A DNA stretch of 64,000 nucleotides from Candidatus Tectimicrobiota bacterium. GTDB taxonomy: Bacteria; Tectomicrobia; Entotheonellia; Entotheonellales; Entotheonellaceae. Both the position numbers and the translations under genes were made by a program. Where the stretch lies: contig BPKO01000005.1 in assembly GCA_026005175.1 (NCBI GenBank), positions 212,923-276,922 of the forward strand. The letters run 5' to 3'. This document shows positions 6,968 through 16,907 of this stretch, piece by piece. The notes under the pieces are model-generated. The model had not been told where the DNA came from. It did no database searches and worked only from the letters and a program-made list of their open reading frames with translations. How positions within the stretch are numbered: the first letter of the stretch is position 1; each line of letters starts with the position of its first letter.

Positions 6968-8803
6968 ATGTTTCGCCGCCCGCAGGTGCGAGAGCTTTAC
7001 CGCGATGCCACCGAAGCCCCCGAGAAACTCAAAGCCCGTGAGGCCATTGCGGCGCTTTACACCGACTTTGAGCCCTGGACCAACTTGCTCGCCTTCACCC
7101 CGGCTGTGCGCACCCCCGGCGGGCGTCTTCTGGAAGCCGACCCCCGGGATCCGGTGTTGCAGCGCACCATGCTTGTGGGCGTTGCCCGCTTCGAAGGGCA
7201 GGACGTGGCGCTGATTGCCCAGCAAACCCCGCCGCGCGAAGAAGAGCGAGGAGACTACAACTACGGCATGACGCCGGCCGACGGCTATATCCTGGCGCTG
7301 AGCATGATGCACTACGCGGCCCTGCACCAGCTGCCGCTGCACACCTTCATCGACACGGTGGGTGGCGATCCCTTTGAGGCCGCGGCGGCCAAGCTGCAAT
7401 CCTGGCTGATCTCGGAGTGCATCACCACCCTGCTCACCCTCGAAGTGCCCACCGTCTCGGTCATTCTAGGGCACGGCGGCAGCGGCGGAGCGCTGGCGCT
7501 GCAGCCGGCCGACTGGCGGCTGATGCTTGAGCGTGCCGTGTTTTCGGTGATCTCGGCGCAAGGCTGCGCCGCCATTCTCTTTCGCGCCGTGACCGAGGAG
7601 ACGGTAGCCGCCGCCCTTGACGTCTTGCAACCCACGGCCGACGCCATGCTGCGCTACGGCATCGTGGACGCCGTGGTGGCCGAGCCGCCCCTGAGCGCAC
7701 CGGACTACCGCGCCCGCACCCTCGACAACCTGCGCCAGGCGCTGCGCCAGGCCATGCAGGCGCTTGCTGCTATGTCTTGCGACGAGCGGGTGGCCGCGCG
7801 CTTGGCCAAAGTGGCACGCTGCGGGCGGGTGAGCGAGCGCAAGCCCTGGGAGCTGAACCTGCGCGTGGTGCAGCTGACGCGGCGGCTTTTTCGCAAGACG
7901 GTGAGCCAGACGCGCGACCCGCACGTGGCGGCTATCCGCTGGCACCTCCATGGCGACCCCAACACCCTGCCGCTGCGGTGTAAAGACGAGCGGGATCCGG
8001 CCGACCCCAGCCTCATCCTGCGGCCTGGATGCCGCAAGTACCTCGACGAGGAGGCTTTCCAGCGCTGCTATTTCTCCTGTCCTTACTGTGGCCGCCCGGA
8101 CAGCATTGACGCTTACCACTATATTGACTTGCTCTTTGATCGGCAGTCGTTTCACGAGCTCTACCCCAACCTGACCGTGGAGGACATCGAAGGCTGGCGC
8201 CACTTTTACGACTACACCGCGAGCCGCCGCCAGGCCGAAGCACGCGCCCACGCCAAGGAAGCGCTGGTCATTGGCTACGCCACCCTGCGGGGCCTGCCTG
8301 TAGCCTGCGCCATCAGTCACTTTCCCTACCTCGGGGGCTCGCTCGGGGCAGCCAGCGGGGAGAAGTTCTGCGCCATTGCCGACTATGCCCTCGACCACCG
8401 GCTGCCGCTGCTCATCGTCACCGCCACCGGCGGCGCGCGCATGCAAGAAGGCACCGTGGCCCTTTACCAGATGGCCAAGACCTGTGCCGCCATGGTGCGG
8501 CTGCGCCGCGCCGGTCTCCTCACCCTGGCCGTGCTGGGCCATCCCACCACCGGGGGGACTTTTGCCAGCTACGCCACCCAGGCCGAGTTTCTCGTCGCCG
8601 AGCAAGGTGCCACTTTGGCCTTTGCCGGCCACCGCGTCGTCAAGCTCACCAGCGGTGGCCGGGTGCTGCCGCCGGCGGCCACCACGGCCGCCTTTTTTGC
8701 CGAGCACGGCCTCCTCCACGCCGTGGTGCCGCGCCCGCAGCTGCCGGCGTTGCTCTATGGGGTGCTGCGCAGCTGGTACGCCCGCCAGAAAGCGCCGGCC
8801 TGA
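6968..8803 (+). CDS. Fused AccA-AccD-type acyl-CoA carboxyltransferase
   Basis: The 611-residue protein joins two crotonase-fold carboxyltransferase halves. The first resembles AccA (alpha): GGDPFEAAAAKLQSWL, GHGGSGGALALQPADW and ISAQGCAAILF. The second resembles AccD (beta): a Cys-rich segment (GCRKY, QRCYFSCPYCGR), then TATGGARMQEGTVALYQMAK, PTTGGTFASYAT and FAGHRV. By family it transfers CO2 from carboxybiotin to an acyl-CoA, typically acetyl-CoA to malonyl-CoA. The alpha-then-beta order is the reverse of the common fused forms, and the beta zinc ribbon has non-standard Cys spacing. No biotin carboxylase or BCCP lies nearby. The start codon follows the regulator's stop immediately, so the two genes are co-transcribed. 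It could be a paralogue specialised for another acyl-CoA. Confidence 0.85.
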   Translation: MFRRPQVRELYRDATEAPEKLKAREAIAALYTDFEPWTNLLAFTPAVRTPGGRLLEADPRDPVLQRTMLVGVARFEGQDVALIAQQTPPREEERGDYNYGMTPADGYILALSMMHYAALHQLPLHTFIDTVGGDPFEAAAAKLQSWLISECITTLLTLEVPTVSVILGHGGSGGALALQPADWRLMLERAVFSVISAQGCAAILFRAVTEETVAAALDVLQPTADAMLRYGIVDAVVAEPPLSAPDYRARTLDNLRQALRQAMQALAAMSCDERVAARLAKVARCGRVSERKPWELNLRVVQLTRRLFRKTVSQTRDPHVAAIRWHLHGDPNTLPLRCKDERDPADPSLILRPGCRKYLDEEAFQRCYFSCPYCGRPDSIDAYHYIDLLFDRQSFHELYPNLTVEDIEGWRHFYDYTASRRQAEARAHAKEALVIGYATLRGLPVACAISHFPYLGGSLGAASGEKFCAIADYALDHRLPLLIVTATGGARMQEGTVALYQMAKTCAAMVRLRRAGLLTLAVLGHPTTGGTFASYATQAEFLVAEQGATLAFAGHRVVKLTSGGRVLPPAATTAAFFAEHGLLHAVVPRPQLPALLYGVLRSWYARQKAPA

Positions 8804-8816
8804 AGTCGGGCCGGGC

Positions 8817-8845
8817 TTGTCAAAGCGCCCCGATGCCGGTAGAAT
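8817..8845 (+). promoter_or_regulatory. Promoter of the gene at 8867
   Basis: TTGTCA (8817-8822), 17-base spacer, TAGAAT (8840-8845). Transcription should start near 8852, giving a leader of only about 15 bases. Confidence 0.6.
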
Positions 8846-8866
8846 GCCGGCGTGGGAGTACGGGAG

Positions 8867-9472
8867 ATGGACGAAAGAGCGCAAGGGCGACAGGTGCTGG
8901 CCCACGGAGAGGTGGAAGCGACGGCCGTGCACCGGTTTTTCCCCCTGCGTGTGGGCTACGTCTGGACGTATGCCGAGCGGGTGACCACGCCTGCCGAAGA
9001 AGTGCTGCTCGAGCGACGCGTCACGTTCACCGTGGAGCGCGATCACCGCGGCGAGTATCAGGCCTTCTGGGACTTCCAGAGCGGCCACACGCCCTTGCCC
9101 AACGTGCGCTATCGTCTCGTTGCCGACGGCGTCCAGGAAGCCCACCTGATGGGAAATACTTCTTACACGGGCTTTGTTTACCTTCTCAAGGCGCCCCTTC
9201 AGGTGGGCACCGCCTGGACGGGGTTGCTGGGCGCCGCGGTGCGCATTACGGCGGTGGCCTTCACGTGGCAAGTCCCCGCAGGACGCTTTTCGCCCTGTGT
9301 GGCCACCCTGCAAGAAGAAGAGCCGACACCAGAGGACCGGCTGGAAACGACACGTCACTTTGCGTTCGACGTCGGGCTGGTCTGGCAACAGCGCCGCCTC
9401 TTCCGGGGCACGGCCTTGCGGCGCATCGATACCATGACGCTGCAAAAGCTGCCAGAACCCTTGCGGCTGTAA
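8867..9472 (+). CDS. Hypothetical protein with a YxPLxxGxxWxY-type N-terminal motif
   Basis: The protein is about 201 residues. ATG 8867 has GGGAG eight bases upstream (8854-8858); an in-frame GTG at 8852 would coincide with the predicted transcription start and would be leaderless. The N-terminal RFFPLRVGYVWTYAE resembles the opening of many secreted or lipoprotein beta-rich hypothetical proteins, but no signal peptide is seen here. Polar beta-strand-like repeats follow, without catalytic motifs. It has its own promoter and lies 59 bases upstream of hisD. Function unknown. Confidence 0.65.
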   Translation: MDERAQGRQVLAHGEVEATAVHRFFPLRVGYVWTYAERVTTPAEEVLLERRVTFTVERDHRGEYQAFWDFQSGHTPLPNVRYRLVADGVQEAHLMGNTSYTGFVYLLKAPLQVGTAWTGLLGAAVRITAVAFTWQVPAGRFSPCVATLQEEEPTPEDRLETTRHFAFDVGLVWQQRRLFRGTALRRIDTMTLQKLPEPLRL

Positions 9473-9531
9473 GAAGGGTTCCGCCGTGTCGTGTCTTGTG
9501 AGCGCGCTCTGTGGCCTGCGGGAGTAACGCG

Positions 9532-10821
9532 ATGCAGATCCGGCGCCTGGCCGAGCTGGATGCGGAAACGCGCGCGCGGCTGCTGCAGCGAGCCCGAAGC
9601 GACGTGCAGCGCGTGCTGCCGCAGGTGCAGGCGGTCATGGAGGAGGTGCGGCGCCGCGGCGACGCGGCGGTGCGCGAGTACACGGCCCGCTTTGATGGGG
9701 TAGCACTGGAAGCGCTGCGGGTAACGGAGGAAGAGCTGGCAGCGGCGCGGGGGCAAGTCGATCCGGCCCTGCGGGAGGCCCTGGAAAAAGCCAAGGAGGC
9801 CCTGGAGGCCTTTCACCGCCGGCAGCTGCCCCGCGACGAGGTCTTCGAGCTACGCCCTGGCGTGCGCGTTGGCCGCCTGTGGCGCCCGATCGAGAAAGTC
9901 GGCCTTTATGCCCCAGGCGGCAAGGCCACTTATCCCTCCACGGTGCTCATGCTGGGCGTGCCGGCCCAGGTGGCCGGCTGCCCGCAGCGTGTCCTGTGCA
10001 TCCCGCCGCGGCCCGATGGCTCGCTGCCTCCGGCCATGCTGGTGGCCGCCGAGCTCGTGGGCATCCGCGACATCTTCAAGATTGGCGGGGCGCAGGCCAT
10101 CGCCGCCATGGCCTTTGGCACCGAGTCGGTGCCGCAAGTTTACAAGCTCTTCGGTCCGGGAAATATTTACGTGGTGGCGGCCAAGCTCTGGGCCGCCAGT
10201 TCCGGCTTGCCGCTGGCCATTGACTGCCCGCCCGGCCCTTCGGAGATCGTCATCATTGCCGACGACACCGCCCCGCCGGCGTTTGTGGCGGCCGACTTGC
10301 TGTCGCAGGCCGAGCATGGCGAGGACTCTGCTGCCCTGCTCCTTACGCCCTCGCCGCGGCTGGCGGAGCAAGTGGCGGCAGAAATCGCCCGCCAGCTGCC
10401 GGCGCTGCCCACCGCGGCACGCATCCGGGCGGCGCTCGAGCGTTACGGGATGATTCTTGTCGCGCAAGACGTGGAGGCTTGTGTATACTTTTGCAACGTC
10501 TACGCGCCCGAGCACGTCGAGGTGATGACTGCCGACCCGTGGGCGGTATGCGCGCGCCTCGTCAATGCGGGGGCGGTGTTTATCGGGCCGTACGCGCCGG
10601 TGAGCATGGGGGACTACCTGACGGGGACCAACCACGTGATTCCCACCGGGGGCTATGCGCGGGCCTTTTCTCCCCTGTCGGTGGATGCGTTTGTCCGGAA
10701 GCTCGAGGTGCAAGAGCTGACCCGCGACGGCTTGCGGGCGTTGCAGGAACCCCTGCGCGCGCTGACGGCGGCGGAGGGGCTGGCGGCGCACCAGCACGCC
10801 GTTGACATTCGTCTGGCGTAG
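9532..10821 (+). CDS. hisD: Histidinol dehydrogenase
   Basis: The enzyme catalyses the last two oxidation steps of histidine synthesis (L-histidinol to L-histidine, two NAD+), in the cytoplasm with zinc. The 429-residue length is normal. Signature elements are the nucleotide-binding part (GLYAPGGKATYPSTVLM), KIGGAQAIAAMA, FGPGNIYV, the metal-site QAEHGED (about 259-265), the catalytic APEHVE (Glu327/His328 region) and a C-terminal HQHAVDIR with the last metal His. ATG 9532 has GGAG seven bases upstream. No other his genes are nearby. The large membrane protein gene follows after nine bases, so hisD may be the first gene of that operon. Confidence 0.95.
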   Translation: MQIRRLAELDAETRARLLQRARSDVQRVLPQVQAVMEEVRRRGDAAVREYTARFDGVALEALRVTEEELAAARGQVDPALREALEKAKEALEAFHRRQLPRDEVFELRPGVRVGRLWRPIEKVGLYAPGGKATYPSTVLMLGVPAQVAGCPQRVLCIPPRPDGSLPPAMLVAAELVGIRDIFKIGGAQAIAAMAFGTESVPQVYKLFGPGNIYVVAAKLWAASSGLPLAIDCPPGPSEIVIIADDTAPPAFVAADLLSQAEHGEDSAALLLTPSPRLAEQVAAEIARQLPALPTAARIRAALERYGMILVAQDVEACVYFCNVYAPEHVEVMTADPWAVCARLVNAGAVFIGPYAPVSMGDYLTGTNHVIPTGGYARAFSPLSVDAFVRKLEVQELTRDGLRALQEPLRALTAAEGLAAHQHAVDIRLA

Positions 10822-10830
10822 GAGAACCGC

Positions 10831-13800
10831 ATGGACCGGGATTACCGTCTCCTTGTCGCCTTTGTCCGCCGCGTGCAGCGCGGGCTCTACGGGCGGCGCC
10901 TGCTCCAGGGCGGCGTGCTCGCGCTCACCGTGCTCCTGGCGGTGCTGCTGTTGGGCGCCGGGGTGCAGCTGCTGCTGCCCCTGGTGCCGGTGGCGGCGCT
11001 GTTTTACAGCGGTTTGGCGTTGCTGGTGCTGGTGGCCACCGCCCTGTACGTGGTATGGCCGGCGGTGCGCCCGGTGCGCCTGCGGCAGGCGGTGGTGGAG
11101 ACCGAAAAGGCGTATCCCGAGCTCCATGACGACCTCACCAACGCCCTGGAGCTGGATCCGCAAGCACTCGCCCGCCACAACCCTTACGGCATGGCCCTTG
11201 ACTTGGTGCGGGCCCTGCACCGCCACACCGCCCGCCGCGTGCAGCAGCTCTCTGCGCAAGCGGTCGTGCGCCGCCAGCCGCTCCTTGGCCTGCCGTGGTG
11301 CGGCTTGCTGCTGGTGGCCACCGCCCTGGTGGCCTTGCTGCAGCCCACGCTGCTGACAGGGGCGCTACAGGTTGGCTTGCATCCCTGGGAATTCCTGGCC
11401 ATGCGGCGGCTGGAGATCCGGGTGGCGCCCCAGCACGCCGTGGTGGCGCGTGGCACCAACGTGGAGGTGACGGCGACGGTGCAAGGCCGCGTGCCGCGCC
11501 GCCTGTTTTTGGTGGTCAAGCGCGAAGGCGAAGCAGACAAGCGCTATCCCATGGAGGCCGCCGGCGACGGCATATTTCGCTACTTGTTCGTCAAGCCGCA
11601 AAACTCTTTTACCTTTCAGGCTGAGGCGCGCGGGGTGAGCTCGCCGCCGGGAAGGGTGGAGGTGGTGCCGGCGCCGGCCGTTGGCCACTTGGTGCTGCAG
11701 TACCGGTTTCCGGCCTACACGGGACTAGCGCCGCGCACGCAGGAAGGCGGCGGCGACATCCAGGCGCTGCCCGGCACCCAGGTGCAGCTGCGCCTGCGCA
11801 CCAACGTGCCGGTGGTCAAAGGGGTGCTGCGCTTTGCCGACGGCAGCCAGCTGCCCTTGCAGATTGCGGAGACCACGCTGCAAGGCGAGATTTTGGTCAC
11901 CCGGGACGGCGCCTACACCATAGAGGTGGAGGACCGCCACGGGCTGCGCAATCCGCAGCCGCCGCGCTACCAGGTGCAGGTGATTCCGGATCGCGTGCCC
12001 ACGGTGGCGGTGCGGTTTCCGCCGGACGGGGCAGAAGTGGACGAGACCACGGTGCTGCACGTGGAATACACGGCCGAAGACGACTTTGGACTGCAGGACG
12101 CAGCGCTGGTGTACTTTGGTGCCGACGGCGTGGAGCGGCGTATTTCGCTGCATCCCGGGCGCTTTGCTCACCCGCGGGTGCAGGAGACGTTTAGCTGGGA
12201 CATGCAGCAGTGGCCGCTGCCTGCCGGGGACACGGTGCAGTTTTACGTGGAAGTCTACGACAACGACACCATTTCTGGGCCCAAGCGGGGGGTGTCGCCG
12301 ACGCAGACCTTGAAGGTGCGCAACCGCCAGCAAGAACACGAAGAACTGCAGGGCTTGCAAGAAAGGCTCGCCGAGGCCTTTCTCGACCTGCTGGCCGACC
12401 ACCTCGAGCAGGCCGACCGCCTCGAGGCCTGGCAAGCCCGCCTCGCGGCCGGCGAGCCGCCCTCGCCCCAGGCCCTCGAGGAGATGCAAGCGCAGCCGCG
12501 CCAGGCGCTGGCGCAGGTGCAGCAGCTGGCGCAGCAGCTGGCCGAAGCCTTGGACCGCGTGCAAAACGATCCATACAGTACTTATGAGACATACGCGAAT
12601 CTGCGCGCCATGCAGCGCAACCTGGAACACCTGCAGCAGTCGCTGCTGCCGCGGCTGCAGGCGCAGCTGCAGCCGCTGACGCCGCAAGCCGCCTCGCCGT
12701 CGCAGCTTGCGCCGGCGCAGGCGGCGCTGGAAGAGACCATCCGGGAGTTGGAGCGCCTGGCCACCCTGGCCGAGCAGACCACGCATGCCGAAAAGCTCCA
12801 CGATCTGGCTGCCATCAGCAACAAGCTGCTCGAGGAACAAAACCGCTTGCTGTCAGCCCTCAACGACTTGCCTCCCGACTTCCGCGGCGGCGAGCTGCCC
12901 CCAGAACTGCAAGCGCTCCTCGACCGCCTCGAAGACCTCATGCAGCAGCTGGCACAAGCCGTCTCCCAGTTGCCCGCCTCCTTGCCCGACGAGTTTCTCA
13001 ACCGCCAGCTGGAGACCTTGCCGCTCCAGGAGTTGCTGCCGCAGCTCCAGGAACTCCGCCAGAAGCTGGCCGCCGGGGACCTGGAGGGGGCCCGCCAGCT
13101 GGCCGAAGCCCTGCTCAAAACCCTGTCGGCGATGGTGGCCGCCTTGCAAAACATGCAGCAGCAGGCCCGCGGTGGCCCTATGGAGGCGATGCAGCAGCAA
13201 CTCCAGACGTCGGCCAACAAGCTCAACGAGCTCATCCAGCGCCAGGAACGCCTCCTCGACCAGACCCAGCGCATCGATCAGCAGGCCCTGCAGCAGCTCA
13301 ATCAGGCGCAGCGGCAGGCATACGCGGAAACGCAGCGGCGCCTCGAGGCCCAGCTGCGCGCGCTGTCGCAGCTGGCCTGGGATCTGGTGCAGCAGGCGCA
13401 GCGCCACCCCGAGCTTGACGCGGCTTTCCGCCAGGCTTACCAGCAGCTGCTCAAGCAGCTGCATACCCTGCAGCGGCAGCTGGAGGGCCCGCGAGATCCC
13501 CGAGATGCAACAGGAGCTGCAAGCAGCGCAGCAGCAGCTGGCCTGGATGCAGCGCCGCGCGGCACGCCTGGCGCCGCCTGACCAGGCGCTGCAGCGCCTG
13601 ACAGCGCAGGCGCAGGAGCAGCTGGCCGCCATGCATCGCGCACTCGAGCAGCTGCCGCGCGACCGCCACGCCATGCTCACCCCGGCGCAGCGCCAGCAGC
13701 TGGCCGAACTGGGGCAGGAGCAAGGCGCGGTGCGCCAGGACACCCAGGCCCTGCAGCAGGCCTTCGAAGGGCTGCTCCCCTTGATGCCGTTTTCTGCCCA

Positions 13801-14228
13801 GCGAGCTGAGCCAGAACCTGCAAGAAGCGCTGCCCTGGATGGGGCAAGCCGAAGGGGCGCTGCACCAGCACCGCAGCCAGCAGGCCGTGCCGCCCGAGCA
13901 GCAGGCCCTCGAGCACTTGCGCAGCGCCCAAAATGGCCTGCAGCAGGCGTTGCAAGAGATGGCCCAGCGCGGCCAGATGATGGGCATGTCCATGCCCATG
14001 CTGCGCCAGACCGGGCGGCTGCCCATGCCCATGCTGCCCCAGCCTGACGTCGATGAGCAGCAAAACGGCGTGGCCGGGGCAAGCGTGCGCAACTTCCAGC
14101 TGCCCGACCGCGAAGCTTACAAAGTGCCGCGCCTGTTTCGCGAAGACGTCATGGAGGCGCTCAAGGAAGGCTACCCGGCTCGCTACAAGGAGCTGATTGA
14201 GCAGTACTACCGCAACATCGTCCGCTAG
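10831..14228 (+). CDS. Large DUF4175-type membrane protein (interrupted by two frameshifts)
   Basis: About 1,130 residues in total. The N-terminus has two to three membrane helices (residues ~24-75) and another near 155-175. A long periplasmic region follows with immunoglobulin-like beta segments, then from about residue 490 a very Gln/Leu/Glu-rich coiled-coil region. The C-terminal part has a Met-rich stretch and ends in DVMEALKEGYPARYKELIEQ, a typical DUF4175 tail. The frame breaks near 13490 and near 13795, after which the coiled coil continues in other frames; I treat it as one gene. Such proteins occur with MoxR/DUF58/VWA genes in Bat-type operons, exactly as here. The molecular role is unknown. 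It starts nine bases after hisD with GGAG upstream. Confidence 0.75.
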
Positions 14229-14241
14229 AGGATCCGTGAAA

Positions 14242-15828
14242 ATGCGCCGGCGCCTACTTGGCCTTGTCCTTTGCCTGCTGCTGGGGTGGCCGCTGTGTGC
14301 GCTGGCCACTCGCCAGGCAGAGCCCGTAGAAGAAGCGCTCGATTTCGCCGAGGGGCAGCGTCTTCTCGAGCGGTGGCAAGCCGAGGCGGCACGGCAGTGG
14401 GCCGAAGCGCGGCTGGCCCGCGAGCCTTCCCAGCCGCAGTGGCACTTCCTCCACGGCCAGGCGCTGTTTTACCTCGGGGAGTACTCGCAGGCCCTGGAAG
14501 CTTTTGCGCGGGCGCTGGCCCTGCTGCCCCACCCGCATTTTCAGGCCTATCGGGACTTTGTTGCCCAGACCCTGCAGAGCACCGCTGCCCTCAAGCGCCT
14601 CGAAACCCCGCACTTCTCCATCTTCCTCGACCCCGAGCGCGACGCGGCACTCGTGCCGTACGTGGCCGAGGTCCTGGAAAGGAGCTACCAGCGGCTGGGA
14701 GAGCTCTTTGGCTATTTCCCGGCAGAAAAAGTGCGGGTGGAGATCTTTCCCACCCCGGAGACGTTTTACCCGGCGTCTAGCCTGTCGGCCCGCGACATCG
14801 AGGTCTCGGGGGCGATCGGTATCTGCAAGTTCAACAAAATCATGCTGCTGTCTCCGCGCAACCTGCTGCGCGGCTACCGCTGGAGCGACGCCCTGAGCCA
14901 CGAGTACCTCCACTACCTGCTGGTGCACCTGAGCGGCAACCGGGCGCCCATCTGGCTGCATGAGGGGATTGCCAAGTACTTCGAAGCTGCCTGGCGGCAG
15001 CCCCAGCTCTCGTGGCTCGACCGCCGCACCGAGACCCTGCTGGCGCAGGCACTGCAGTCAGACGGCTTTGTGGGCTTCAAGAACATGGAGCCGTCGCTAG
15101 TCAAGCTGGATACCACTTACCAGGTGCAGCTGGCGTATGCCGAAGCCGCTTCGGCGATTGCTTTTCTCGTGCACCGGCTCGGCACCGAGGGGTTGGTGCG
15201 CCTGCTGCGCGCGCTGCCGCAGGCGGGCAGCGCCGCCGAAGCCCTGGCCAGGGTGATGGGCCTGTCGTTTGAGGCCTTTGAGCAGGCCTGGCGCCAGTTC
15301 CTGCAAGCGCAGGGGTTGCGGGTGCATCCCGGCGTGCACTTGCCGCAGTTTACGCTAAAGCAGGGCGGCGTGCTTTCTGAGGACGAGGTGCGGCGAGAGA
15401 TTGCTTCTGCCGCCGCACGGATGCATGCCCGCCTGGGAGACCGCTTGCGCCAGCGCGGCCGCGCCCAGGCGGCGGCCCGCGAGTACCGCCGCGCCCTGAC
15501 CCAAGAGCCTTACTCCCCCTACCTGCTCAACAAGCTCGCCATGGCCCTCATGGCCCAGGGGGCCTGGCAGCAAGCCCTTGCCCCCCTGCACCAGGCGCGC
15601 GACCTCGATCCCGATTACGTCACCACGTATACCAACCTCGGCCGCCTGCACCTGGTGCTAAAGCAGCCCGAAGCGGCCTTTGCCGCCTTGTGGGAGGCGG
15701 TGCAGATCAATCCCTTCGATCCCGACCTGCACCGCCTGCTGGCCGAGGTCTACCGCCAGCGCGGAGACGAAGCGAGCGCTGCCCGGGAGTACCAGCTCTT
15801 TCAACGGTTACAGGAGAAGTCGTCATGA
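14242..15828 (+). CDS. Peptidase-MA (gluzincin) protein with TPR repeats, exported
   Basis: The protein is about 528 residues. ATG 14242 has AGAGGA nine bases upstream; the in-frame GTG 14236 is too close to it. A signal peptide (RRRLLGLVLCLLLGWPLCALA) indicates export. A TPR-like pair follows (about 40-110), then a Peptidase_MA-like zinc domain with HEYLHYLL and the downstream IWLHEGIAKYFE (the HExxH-plus-Glu arrangement of gluzincins). The C-terminal third has three TPR units (ARLGDRLRQRGRAQAAAREY onward). It sits between the DUF4175 protein and the MoxR ATPase; its last codon overlaps the moxR start. A periplasmic peptidase or chaperone-like partner of the Bat complex is an inference. Confidence 0.8.
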   Translation: MRRRLLGLVLCLLLGWPLCALATRQAEPVEEALDFAEGQRLLERWQAEAARQWAEARLAREPSQPQWHFLHGQALFYLGEYSQALEAFARALALLPHPHFQAYRDFVAQTLQSTAALKRLETPHFSIFLDPERDAALVPYVAEVLERSYQRLGELFGYFPAEKVRVEIFPTPETFYPASSLSARDIEVSGAIGICKFNKIMLLSPRNLLRGYRWSDALSHEYLHYLLVHLSGNRAPIWLHEGIAKYFEAAWRQPQLSWLDRRTETLLAQALQSDGFVGFKNMEPSLVKLDTTYQVQLAYAEAASAIAFLVHRLGTEGLVRLLRALPQAGSAAEALARVMGLSFEAFEQAWRQFLQAQGLRVHPGVHLPQFTLKQGGVLSEDEVRREIASAAARMHARLGDRLRQRGRAQAAAREYRRALTQEPYSPYLLNKLAMALMAQGAWQQALAPLHQARDLDPDYVTTYTNLGRLHLVLKQPEAAFAALWEAVQINPFDPDLHRLLAEVYRQRGDEASAAREYQLFQRLQEKSS

Positions 15829-16895
15829 GCCCCGACGTGGATCCTGCCGCCTCGCCGTTGCCGGCCGATGAGCCAGAGAGCGAAGAAATCGCGGCCATTG
15901 CCGAAGTGGCCCGCCAGCGCCAGGCCATCCTGAGCGAGATCAAGAAGGTGATCGTCGGACAGGATCGGGTGATCGAGGAGCTGTTGATTGCCTTGCTGGC
16001 GCGCGGGCATTGCCTGCTGGTGGGGGTACCAGGGCTGGCCAAGACCCTGCTCATCAGTACCCTGGCCAATGTGCTCCACCTGCGCTTTAACCGCATCCAG
16101 TTTACGCCTGACTTGATGCCGTCGGATATCACCGGCACCGATATTCTCGAAGAGGATCCCGAGACGGGGCACCGGCGTTATCGCTTTTTGCGCGGGCCCA
16201 TTTTTGCCAACATCGTGCTGGCCGACGAGATCAACCGCACCCCGCCCAAAACGCAGGCAGCGCTGCTGCAAGCCATGCAGGAGTACCGGGTTACCGCCGG
16301 CGGGCGCACCTACGACCTTGACTTGCCCTTTTTCGTGCTCGCCACCCAGAATCCTATCGAGCAAGAGGGCACTTATCCGCTGCCCGAGGCGCAGCTCGAC
16401 CGCTTTATGTTTCACATCGGCGTCGACTACCCCTCGTTTGAGGAAGAAGTCGACATCGTCCTGCACAACACCTCGGCGTACAGCCCACAGCTGCAACGGG
16501 TGCTGAGCGCGCCCAAGATCCTGCAGCTCCAGGACCTGGTGCGGCGGGTGCCAGCGACGCCTTCGGTGGTGGGCTATGCCGTGCGTCTGGCGCAGCTGTC
16601 GCGGCCGAGCCATCCGGAGGCCCCCGCCTTTGTCAAGGAGTGGGTGAGCTGGGGGGCAGGGCCCCGCGCCTCGCAGTACTTGGTGCTGGGGGCCAAGGCG
16701 CGAGCGTTGCTGTATGGTCGCTTTGCCGCTTCGGTGGAGGACATCCGGGCGCTGGCGCCCTCGGTGCTGCGCCACCGCATTCTCACCAACTTCAATGCCG
16801 AAGCCGAAGGTGTGACCTCGCTCACCATCATCGAGCGCTTGCTCGACACGGTGCCGCCGGAAGCAGTGGACTTGCGCCACGCCCTGGTGCAGTAA
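15825..16895 (+). CDS. MoxR-family AAA+ ATPase
   Basis: The 356-residue protein has the MoxR-type P-loop GVPGLAKT (about 67-74), Walker [11 protein letters not shown] (about 129-138), [23 protein letters not shown] and a C-terminal lid domain. MoxR ATPases act as chaperones that mature or insert metal cofactors into partner proteins, usually together with DUF58/VWA proteins encoded next door. The start codon overlaps the preceding stop (ATGA), with AGGAG upstream, so translation is probably coupled. Confidence 0.93.
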   Translation: MSPDVDPAASPLPADEPESEEIAAIAEVARQRQAILSEIKKVIVGQDRVIEELLIALLARGHCLLVGVPGLAKTLLISTLANVLHLRFNRIQFTPDLMPSDITGTDILEEDPETGHRRYRFLRGPIFANIVLADEINRTPPKTQAALLQAMQEYRVTAGGRTYDLDLPFFVLATQNPIEQEGTYPLPEAQLDRFMFHIGVDYPSFEEEVDIVLHNTSAYSPQLQRVLSAPKILQLQDLVRRVPATPSVVGYAVRLAQLSRPSHPEAPAFVKEWVSWGAGPRASQYLVLGAKARALLYGRFAASVEDIRALAPSVLRHRILTNFNAEAEGVTSLTIIERLLDTVPPEAVDLRHALVQ

Positions 16896-16907
16896 GCGAG
16901 CGCAGTG

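Noticed and set aside
7466..9445. Minus-strand frame of 659 codons
   Set aside because: Shadow of the carboxyltransferase and the following gene.
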